13,841 nucleotides of DNA from JANRKF01 sp964519595 (GTDB lineage Bacteria; Pseudomonadota; Alphaproteobacteria; Rickettsiales; SXRF01), in assembly GCA_964519595.1 (NCBI GenBank), contig CAZFJN010000046.1, positions 1 to 13,841 on the forward strand, in the 5' to 3' direction. Each line of letters begins with the position of its first letter. Position 1 is the stretch's first letter. This document shows, piece after piece, positions 6,381 to 12,356 of this stretch. Both the position numbers and the translations under genes were made by a program. A model generated the notes under the pieces. The model saw nothing but the letters and a program-made list of their open reading frames with translations, ran no database searches and was not told the origin of the DNA.

Positions 6381-7458
6381 GAAACTGATCAAAGACCGTA
6401 TTCGCATTCACGGTCCAATAAGCGTTGCTGATTACATGGAACTTTGCCTTTCTCATCCGGAATATGGTTATTATATGCGCCGTGATCCTTTTGGCGTCAG
6501 CGGAGATTTTGTTACCGCGCCGGAAATATCGCAGATTTTTGGCGAGCTGCTTGGCTTATGGCTTTCAGCGCAGTGGTTAAAGCAAGGGGGCAAGGACGCG
6601 ATTTTAGTTGAATTTGGTCCTGGACGCGGAACATTAATGACAGACATTCTGCGCGCTACTAAAAAAATTTCCGGTTTTCATGAGGCAATTTCCGTGCATC
6701 TGGTGGAAACAAGTCCGGTTCTGCAACAGAAACAATGGAAAAATCTGGCCGGCAAACATCCGCGAATAAACTGGCATAAAAGCGCTGAAACTTTGCCTGA
6801 TTTGCCGTTTTTCTGCGTAGCTAATGAATTTTTTGATGCTCTGCCGATTGAGCAGCTGATAAATGGCAATCTGCGTAAAATCACCATTGATGAAAACGAC
6901 AAGCTTGCTTTTTTTACAACGGAACAAACTCCACAAACTAAAGAAACTCCGCAAACTAAAGAAACTTCACAAACTAAAGAAAATTCACAACAAGAAGAAT
7001 TGCCGGAAATAACGGAATATTCACCATCTGCCATCGCCATTATGCGCGATATAGCAAATAGAATCAGGCAAGCAGGCGGCGCGGCGCTTATCGTTGATTA
7101 CGGCTATAGCGGCGGCTTGCACGGCGATAGTCTGCAATCTATGAAAGAACATCGTTATCATGATCTGCTGACTTCTCCAGGCGAGGCAGATATAACCGCG
7201 CATGTCGATTTTGATGCTTTAAATAAAGCCGCAACCGCCGCCGGAGCAGCTTTTCTTGGTCCAATTCCGCAAGGAAAATTTCTCTTAAAAATTGGCGCAT
7301 CGCAACGTTTGCTGAATTTATGCGCCGCCGCCAAGGAAGAACAGCGCAAAGGTTTAATGAGCGGCTTTGAGCGTATTATTTCCTGTGAGCAAATGGGCGA
7401 ATTATTTAAGGTTGCAGCGGTTCTTCCTGCCGGCAGTCTCAGCGCGGAAGGGTTTTAG
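6370..7458 (+). CDS. SAM-dependent methyltransferase, MidA/NDUFAF7 family (DUF185)
   Basis: Class I SAM-dependent methyltransferase of the family containing mitochondrial NDUFAF7, which dimethylates an arginine of the NDUFS2 subunit during complex I assembly; a similar role on NuoD is inferred, not shown. Signatures: HPEYGYYMRRDPFG (29-42), GDFVTAPEISQIFGELLG (45-62), the SAM-binding EFGPGRGTLM (81-90), ANEFFDALPIEQ (about 151-162) and LIVDYGY. A GGAG (6361-6364) five bases before the ATG supports this start inside the lgt end. Residues 187-210 are a hydrophilic repeat, three copies of a TPQTKE-like hexapeptide plus a degenerate fourth, placed where the family has a short variable loop. The stop is 22 bases from truB. 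The length of 362 fits the family despite the insert. Confidence 0.9.
   Translation: MSLEKLIKDRIRIHGPISVADYMELCLSHPEYGYYMRRDPFGVSGDFVTAPEISQIFGELLGLWLSAQWLKQGGKDAILVEFGPGRGTLMTDILRATKKISGFHEAISVHLVETSPVLQQKQWKNLAGKHPRINWHKSAETLPDLPFFCVANEFFDALPIEQLINGNLRKITIDENDKLAFFTTEQTPQTKETPQTKETSQTKENSQQEELPEITEYSPSAIAIMRDIANRIRQAGGAALIVDYGYSGGLHGDSLQSMKEHRYHDLLTSPGEADITAHVDFDALNKAATAAGAAFLGPIPQGKFLLKIGASQRLLNLCAAAKEEQRKGLMSGFERIISCEQMGELFKVAAVLPAGSLSAEGF
6928..6999 (+). repeat. 18-bp tandem repeat (3 copies plus degenerate fourth) inside midA-like gene
   Basis: Units at 6928-6945, 6946-6963 and 6964-6981 are nearly identical (consensus ACTCCACAAACTAAAGAA); 6982-6999 is a decayed copy. They encode a Thr/Gln/Lys/Glu-rich hexapeptide repeat. 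The decay of the last unit suggests stepwise expansion. Confidence 0.93.
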
Positions 7459-7480
7459 AGGGTTCTTTAGAGGATTTTAG

Positions 7481-8425
7481 ATGCACGGTTTCATAAATAT
7501 CGACAAACCATTCGGCATATCCTCAGCCTACGCGGTTGATCGCGTAAAAAAAATACTCTCGCAACAATCATCGCGTAAATTTCCTTACAAAATTGGCCAT
7601 GCCGGAACATTAGATCCTCTGGCCAGCGGCGTGTTAGTTCTGGCCGTCGGCGAGGCTACCAAGCTGGTTTCATACGCAATGGACGCAGTAAAAGAATATG
7701 AATTTACCGCCAGCTGGGGCGAGGAACGATCAACTGATGACGCGGAAGGCGAGGTTACGGCAATTTCCGGAAAACTGCCGCTTCTGTCTGATATAGAGGC
7801 AGTATTGGAAGAATTCACTGGCAGAATAATGCAGATTCCTCCGGCTTTTTCAGCAATTAAAATCAACGGCAGACGCGCTTATGAGCTGGCCAGATCAGGA
7901 CAAGCTCCAGAAATGAAGGAACGCGCTGTTTATATTGATTCTTTATCAGTTATTGAACGTCATATTGATAATAATTCAGAGCATCAGACAGAGCATCAGA
8001 CAGAGCATCAGAAAGAGCAGACTAAAACCAGCTTTCTGGTCAGATGCAGCAAAGGCACTTATATTCGCTCATTGGCGCGTGATATTGGCCGGAAAATCGG
8101 CGTTTATGGTTATGTTTCAATGCTTCGCCGCGTCAGAGTTGGAAAATTTACTATTGCCGATGCGATTTTGCTGGAAAATCTTGAAAAAATAATGCATAAG
8201 GGCGAACTCGGTTTTTTAAAGCCGCTTCAGTATGCGCTGGACGACATCTTGGCGCTTGATCTGACTGCGGATGAAACACAACAAATCCGGCGTGGACAAT
8301 TTGTCAGCAATTCTTCCTTCATTGCAGGCGGCGTAAGGCTTGCTTGCATGTATGAAAATAAGCTGGTTGCAATTGCCTGCACAGACGGTGCTGTTATAAA
8401 ACCGGAAAGAGTTTTTAATTATTAA
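7481..8425 (+). CDS. truB: tRNA pseudouridine(55) synthase
   Basis: Modifies U55 in the T-loop of tRNAs to pseudouridine and acts as a tRNA chaperone. The catalytic motif GHAGTLDPLASGVL (39-52) holds D45. Other family blocks are GFINIDKPFGISS (3-15), YEFTASWGEERSTDDAEGEV (about 69-88), PPAFSAIKINGRRAYELAR (about 119-137) and CSKGTYIRSLARDIG (about 188-202). AGAGG at 7469-7473 gives a good ribosome site. Residues about 167-180 are a repeat-encoded EHQT-type insert directly before the conserved RCSKGTYIRSL strand. The gene is 25 bases upstream of rpsO. In most bacteria infB and rbfA precede truB; here the midA-like gene does. The length of 314 is normal for the alphaproteobacterial form. Confidence 0.97.
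   Translation: MHGFINIDKPFGISSAYAVDRVKKILSQQSSRKFPYKIGHAGTLDPLASGVLVLAVGEATKLVSYAMDAVKEYEFTASWGEERSTDDAEGEVTAISGKLPLLSDIEAVLEEFTGRIMQIPPAFSAIKINGRRAYELARSGQAPEMKERAVYIDSLSVIERHIDNNSEHQTEHQTEHQKEQTKTSFLVRCSKGTYIRSLARDIGRKIGVYGYVSMLRRVRVGKFTIADAILLENLEKIMHKGELGFLKPLQYALDDILALDLTADETQQIRRGQFVSNSSFIAGGVRLACMYENKLVAIACTDGAVIKPERVFNY
7979..8014 (+). repeat. 12-bp tandem repeat (3 copies) inside truB
   Basis: GAGCATCAGACA occurs at 7979-7990 and 7991-8002, with a near-copy at 8003-8014 and a half unit after it. It encodes EHQT, EHQT, EHQK in a loop between the catalytic domain strands. The frame is kept. Confidence 0.93.
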
Positions 8426-8450
8426 TTTTATATATCAAGGAGAAGCTACG

Positions 8451-8714
8451 ATGTCGAATAAAGCGAAAAAAGAAATCATCACGGAATATGCCACCTCGGC
8501 AAATGATACCGGATCGCCGGAAGTGCAAATTGCGCTGCTTACAGAGCGGATCAACCACTTAACATCGCATTTTGAAACTCACAAAAAAGATCACCATTCT
8601 CGTCGCGGCCTGCTGATCATGGTTGGCCGTCGTCGCCGTTTGCTTGATTATCTGAAAGGAAAAAATGCCAATAGCTACGAAGATATTATTAAAAAACTAG
8701 GAATAAGAAAATAA
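8451..8714 (+). CDS. rpsO: 30S ribosomal protein S15
   Basis: Primary 16S rRNA-binding protein of the small subunit platform. The 87 residues show the usual four-helix protein with the conserved TGSPEVQIALLTERINHLTSH (about 20-40), HKKDHHSRRGLL (44-55) and VGRRRRLLDYL (58-68) blocks. A strong AAGGAG (8437-8442) lies eight bases before the ATG, the best ribosome site in the window, as expected for a ribosomal protein gene. It sits in the conserved truB-rpsO-pnp order. S15 commonly represses its own translation through a leader structure; the 25-base truB-rpsO gap is too short for me to claim one here. Confidence 0.98.
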   Translation: MSNKAKKEIITEYATSANDTGSPEVQIALLTERINHLTSHFETHKKDHHSRRGLLIMVGRRRRLLDYLKGKNANSYEDIIKKLGIRK

Positions 8715-8725
8715 TAAAATCAACT

Positions 8726-8747
8726 ATAAAAAATACATAAAAAATAC
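8726..8747 (+). repeat. 11-bp exact tandem duplication in rpsO-pnp gap
   Basis: ATAAAAAATAC occurs twice back to back (8726-8736, 8737-8747). The 111-base gap (8715-8825) is AT-rich, and I find neither the strong terminator nor the RNase III-type hairpin that stands between these genes in E. coli. The unit is not a multiple of three, in contrast to the duplications inside genes. Confidence 0.8.
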
Positions 8748-8825
8748 AGTCTGGAAAATGACAGTCACTAAAATGCAAGCGGTAAAATAACAAGCTGGAA
8801 AAATAAGCAGGAAAGAGAGATATAA

Positions 8826-10961
8826 ATGTTCAATATAGTAAAAAAATCAATCATCTGGGGCGGTAAAACTTTAACTTTGGAAACAGGAAGAATCGCTCGT
8901 CAGGCAGATGGCGCGGTTTTAGCAACTTATGGCAACACTTCAGTTTTATGTACTGTAGTTGCCGCCAAAAGCGCCAAGCCGGATGTAGATTTTTTTCCTC
9001 TTACTGTTCACTATCAGGAAAAAGCCTTCGCTGCCGGAAAAATTCCCGGCGGATTTTTTAAACGCGAAGGCAAGCCAAGCGAAAAAGAAGTTCTCACTTC
9101 GCGGCTGATTGATCGTCCGATTCGCCCTCTCTTTCCGGAAGGTTTTTATAATGACACTCAGATTATCTGCACTTTGCTCTCGCATGATCTGGAAAATGAC
9201 GCTGATATAGTAGCAATGGTCGGAGCTTCAGCGGCTCTTACCATTTCCGGAATTCCATTTACTGGACCAATTGCCGCGTCACGAGTTGGTTATGTTGATG
9301 GAAAATATGTGGTAAATCCTACTAAATCAGAGCTTGCCGACAGCGCCCTTGATCTGGTTGTTGCGGCAACCGCGCGTTCAGTTCTGATGGTTGAATCGGA
9401 AGCTAAGGAGCTGTCTGAGGAAATTATGCTCGGCGCGGTGGTGCATGGTCATAAAGAAATGCAAGTAGTTATCAGAGCGATAATCGAGCTGGCGGAAATG
9501 TCGGCAAAAGACGCCTGGGAGCTTAAAAACAACGTTGACGAAGTTCTGATAGCGCGTATCAGCAGCATTGCTGAAGGAGATCTTCGCGCTGCTTACAAAC
9601 TTACTGGCAAGCAGGAGCGTTCTAACCGTCTTGATGAAATAAAAAGCAAAGTAAAAGAAGAGCTGGTTGTCGGCGAAGGTCTTGATGAAAAAACCGTCGG
9701 CAATTATTTAAAGAAAATCGAGCAGGACATTGTCCGTACTGACGTTGTGCAGAACAAAAAACGCATTGATGGTCGCGGTCCGGCAGATATTCGGCAGATT
9801 GATTGCCAGGTTGGCGTTTTACCACAAGTTCATGGCTCAGCCTTGTTTACGCGTGGTGAAACACAAGCAATAGTTGTTGCCACTCTTGGCACTGGACAGG
9901 ACGAGCAGCGTATTGACGCTATTGACGGCGAATATACGGAAAACTTCATGCTTCATTACAATTTCCCACCTTATTCAACTGGCGAAACTGGCAGAATGTC
10001 AGGCCCTGGACGGCGCGAAATAGGCCATGGCAAGCTGGCATGGCGTTCTATTCATCCGATGTTGCCGCAAAAAGAAGAATTTCCATATACTCTGCGCTGT
10101 GTTTCAGAAATAACTGAATCAAACGGCTCTTCATCAATGGCTACCGTTTGCGGTTCTTCTCTGGCAATGATGGACGCCGGAGTTCCAATTAAACGTCCGG
10201 TTGCCGGCATCGCAATGGGACTTATAAAAGAAAAAAGCGGTTTTGTTGTATTGTCAGATATATTAGGCGATGAAGATCATCTCGGCGATATGGATTTTAA
10301 AGTTGCCGGAACAGAGCAGGGTATAACCGCCTTGCAAATGGACATTAAAATTGACGGTATTACTGAAGAGATAATGAAAATAGCTCTCGATCAGGCTCAT
10401 GCCGGACGGAAGCATATATTAGGCGAAATGCAGAAGGCTCTGGATGCTCCTCGTCAATCAGTCGGAGCAACTGCGCCGCGCATTACTACCTTGCAGATTC
10501 CGAAAGAAAAAATCCGCGAAGTAATTGGCTCAGGCGGCAAGGTAATTCGTGAGATTTGCGAAGTTACTGGCGCAAAAATTGATATTGATGATGACGGTAT
10601 GGTAAAAATCGCCGCCGTAAATGCCGAAGCCGGACAAAAAGCCTATGACTGGGTTTATGGCATAGTCGCAGAACCGGAAATCGGCAGAATATACAGCGGA
10701 AAAGTTGCCAAAATTGTCGATTTCGGCGCTTTCGTAACCTTCATGCCAAGCAAAGATGGTCTGGTTCATATAAGTGAGTTAGCTGACTATCGCGTTGCCA
10801 AAACTGAAGATGTGGTGCAGGAAGGTCAGGCAGTGAAAGTAAAAGTCCTTGAAATAGACGGACGCAGCGGCAAGGTACGCCTTTCCATGCGCGTGGTTGA
10901 TCAGGAAACTGGCGAAGACATTTCCGACCGCGTAAGCAGCAAGAAAAAAGAAGCAGTCTGA
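8826..10961 (+). CDS. pnp: polyribonucleotide nucleotidyltransferase (PNPase)
   Basis: Trimeric phosphorolytic 3'-5' exoribonuclease of RNA decay, normally associated with RNase E. The 711-residue protein has the complete architecture. The first RNase PH core (about 10-145) carries PGGFFKREGKPSEKE (74-88). A helical linker follows, then the second, catalytic RNase PH core (about 310-545) with TGETGRMSGPGRREIGHG, SNGSSSMATVCGSSLAMMDAG and GDEDHLGDMDFK (481-492; D482 and D488 match the catalytic pair of the E. coli enzyme). A KH domain with the IGSGGKVI loop (567-574) and a C-terminal S1 domain (about 620-690) complete it. A purine-rich GAGAG precedes the start. The TGA stop at 10959-10961 touches the left end of the inverted-repeat element, so the pnp 3' UTR is made of that element. 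Confidence 0.98.
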   Translation: MFNIVKKSIIWGGKTLTLETGRIARQADGAVLATYGNTSVLCTVVAAKSAKPDVDFFPLTVHYQEKAFAAGKIPGGFFKREGKPSEKEVLTSRLIDRPIRPLFPEGFYNDTQIICTLLSHDLENDADIVAMVGASAALTISGIPFTGPIAASRVGYVDGKYVVNPTKSELADSALDLVVAATARSVLMVESEAKELSEEIMLGAVVHGHKEMQVVIRAIIELAEMSAKDAWELKNNVDEVLIARISSIAEGDLRAAYKLTGKQERSNRLDEIKSKVKEELVVGEGLDEKTVGNYLKKIEQDIVRTDVVQNKKRIDGRGPADIRQIDCQVGVLPQVHGSALFTRGETQAIVVATLGTGQDEQRIDAIDGEYTENFMLHYNFPPYSTGETGRMSGPGRREIGHGKLAWRSIHPMLPQKEEFPYTLRCVSEITESNGSSSMATVCGSSLAMMDAGVPIKRPVAGIAMGLIKEKSGFVVLSDILGDEDHLGDMDFKVAGTEQGITALQMDIKIDGITEEIMKIALDQAHAGRKHILGEMQKALDAPRQSVGATAPRITTLQIPKEKIREVIGSGGKVIREICEVTGAKIDIDDDGMVKIAAVNAEAGQKAYDWVYGIVAEPEIGRIYSGKVAKIVDFGAFVTFMPSKDGLVHISELADYRVAKTEDVVQEGQAVKVKVLEIDGRSGKVRLSMRVVDQETGEDISDRVSSKKKEAV

Positions 10962-11149
10962 TACCATTTTGCGATCAATAATTTTAGATTTTTCAATGTT
11001 TATGTAAGCCGTCATTCCGGCGAAAGCCGGAATCCAGCTTGCCAAATCATTGGCAAAGGAAATCAATCTTCATCAATAATAATTTCTCGCTGGATTCCGG
11101 CTTTCGCCGGAATGACGCAATAATTGGCAGCGTGATTGCAAAATGGTAT
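10961..11149. mobile_element. MITE-like nested inverted-repeat element, probably also a bidirectional terminator
   Basis: This 189-bp block fills the gap between convergent pnp and anmK. Its outer ends (10961-10977 and 11133-11149) are inverted repeats matching at 16 of 17 bases, the one mismatch being a G-T pair. Inside is a perfect 29-bp inverted repeat (11010-11038 and 11089-11117). Each arm is itself palindromic: ATTCCGGC-GAAA-GCCGGAAT (11014-11033) makes an 8-bp stem with a GAAA tetraloop, and its mirror lies at 11094-11113. The centre adds a 7-bp hairpin (11039-11045 with 11050-11056). TGA flanks both ends (10959-10961 and 11149-11151), a possible 3-bp target duplication; a TA duplication is also conceivable. 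The GTCATTCCGG...CCGGAAT motif belongs to a widely dispersed class of proteobacterial intergenic repeats, similar in form to neisserial dRS3. No transposase is encoded. Folding on either strand would block read-through, but no T tract follows. Confidence 0.75.
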
Positions 11150-11155
11150 GATTTT

Positions 11156-12256
11156 CTATGCTCTATAAAGCGCGCCGCCGGTAACTGCGCGGAGAGTTCC
11201 AGTAGTAGTCGGCAGTGAAAGCGGTAGTTTTTTAAGGCTACGCACGGCCAGAAAAGCAAAAGCCTGAGCCTCCAGCGCATCGCCTTGCCAGCCGAGAGCC
11301 TCAACCGGATAAACATTGCCAACTTTGCTTTTTAATCCTTCCATAAGCGAAGGATTATGACGTCCGCCGCCAGTTATAAACCATTGCCGCGCCGGAGCTG
11401 GAAAATAGCGTGATCCGGTTTTAACCGCCTCAACGACAAAATCCGCCAGAGTCGCCGCGCCATCTTCCGCGCTAAGATGCTGCATATGTTCATCAGTAAA
11501 ATGATTGCGATCCAGCGATTTCGGCGGATGTTTCATAAAATAAGCATTGTTCAGCAGAACATCCAGCGCTTCCTGATCTATTTTTCCGGCCAGAGCCAGC
11601 TTGCCGTTTTTATCATAATCAATGCCGGTTTTTGCTTCCGACCATTCATTGAGCATGACATTGCCAGGGCCAGTATCAAAAGCCAGAATATCAAGCGCCA
11701 TAAGCTCATTTCCGGCGCGTTCTGAACGTCCTATCCAGGTTACATTGGCAATTCCGCCTAAATTTAAAACCGCAATCGGTAAATCCATATGCCGTGATAA
11801 AGCCGCATGATAAAGCGGAACAAGCGGCGCTCCTTCACCTCCCGCCGCCAGATCACGTCTTCTGAAATCGCACACAACATCTATTTTAGTTTTTTCCGCC
11901 AGCAATGCGCCGTCGCCAATTTGCCAGGTAAGATCTTCTTCCGGACGATGCGCTACCGTCTGACCATGAAAACCGATAACTTCAATATCCTTATGAGTAA
12001 GTCCGGCTTTACTAAGCAGCTCACGCACTGCTTCCGCATGTTTAATCGTCATTACATGCTCAGCCATTAGCAAATCACCATGACCATGCACGGCGGCATG
12101 TAAAATAGCCTTCATCTGCTCGTCGTAAGGCAAAGTAAGCCACTCACCAAATTCGTGAACATGCTCACCATCAGTACGAATAAGCGCCGCGTCAATTCCA
12201 TCAAGCGACGTTCCGCTCATTAAACCAAGAGACCATTTTGCTTCATCTTTACGCAT
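11156..12256 (-). CDS. anmK: anhydro-N-acetylmuramic acid kinase
   Basis: Cytosolic kinase of peptidoglycan recycling that opens and phosphorylates 1,6-anhydro-MurNAc to MurNAc-6-phosphate. The 366 residues are normal length. Signatures: LGLMSGTSLDGIDAAL (10-25), GFHGQTVAHRP (95-105), DFRRRDLAAGGEGAPLVP (about 124-141), LNLGGIANVTW (about 158-168), FDTGPGN (193-199, where the family's catalytic aspartate lies) and FITGGGRHNPSLM. The start at 12256 gives the expected N terminus but has only a weak ribosome site. Its stop lies six bases from the inverted-repeat element, convergent with pnp. It is divergent from tyrS across about 100 bases, a pairing I recall from several alphaproteobacteria. 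MurNAc-6-P etherase (murQ) is not in the window. Confidence 0.96.
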   Translation of the reverse strand: MRKDEAKWSLGLMSGTSLDGIDAALIRTDGEHVHEFGEWLTLPYDEQMKAILHAAVHGHGDLLMAEHVMTIKHAEAVRELLSKAGLTHKDIEVIGFHGQTVAHRPEEDLTWQIGDGALLAEKTKIDVVCDFRRRDLAAGGEGAPLVPLYHAALSRHMDLPIAVLNLGGIANVTWIGRSERAGNELMALDILAFDTGPGNVMLNEWSEAKTGIDYDKNGKLALAGKIDQEALDVLLNNAYFMKHPPKSLDRNHFTDEHMQHLSAEDGAATLADFVVEAVKTGSRYFPAPARQWFITGGGRHNPSLMEGLKSKVGNVYPVEALGWQGDALEAQAFAFLAVRSLKKLPLSLPTTTGTLRAVTGGALYRA

Positions 12257-12297
12257 AATAAGCTTTTACATTGAAATTTAACGAATTAATGCTAGCT

Positions 12298-12325
12298 TAT
12301 ACACGTTAATATATACACGTTAATA
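12298..12325. repeat. 14-bp exact tandem duplication in anmK/tyrS divergent region
   Basis: TATACACGTTAATA occurs twice in direct tandem (12298-12311 and 12312-12325) midway between the divergent starts. The 100-base region (12257-12356) must hold both promoters; I see TATA-like boxes within the repeat but no confident -35/-10 pair. The duplicated ACGT core could be a paired regulator site, or this may be another product of local duplication. Confidence 0.75.
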
Positions 12326-12344
12326 AATCATGTAATTATGTCAC

Positions 12345-12349
12345 GAGGG
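12345..12349 (+). promoter_or_regulatory. tyrS ribosome binding site
   Basis: GAGGG sits seven bases before the ATG at 12357. It settles the start upstream of the Asn-rich tract, so the repeat is translated. The next in-frame ATGs (12465, 12474) would begin inside the conserved FMRVMQERGF segment and have no better site. Confidence 0.75.
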
Positions 12350-12356
12350 CGCTTAT

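Noticed and set aside
6678..7040. Minus-strand ORF with repeated VCGVSLV peptide
   Set aside because: Antisense reading of the midA 18-bp repeat.
10779..11066. Minus-strand ORF across the pnp end and inverted-repeat element, containing WIPAFAGMT
   Set aside because: WIPAFAGMT is the well-known spurious translation of the GTCATTCCGGCGAAAGCCGG repeat; most of the rest is antisense to pnp.
11047..11322. Minus-strand ORF with FRRKPESS
   Set aside because: Another spurious reading of the same repeat, overlapping anmK in a different frame.
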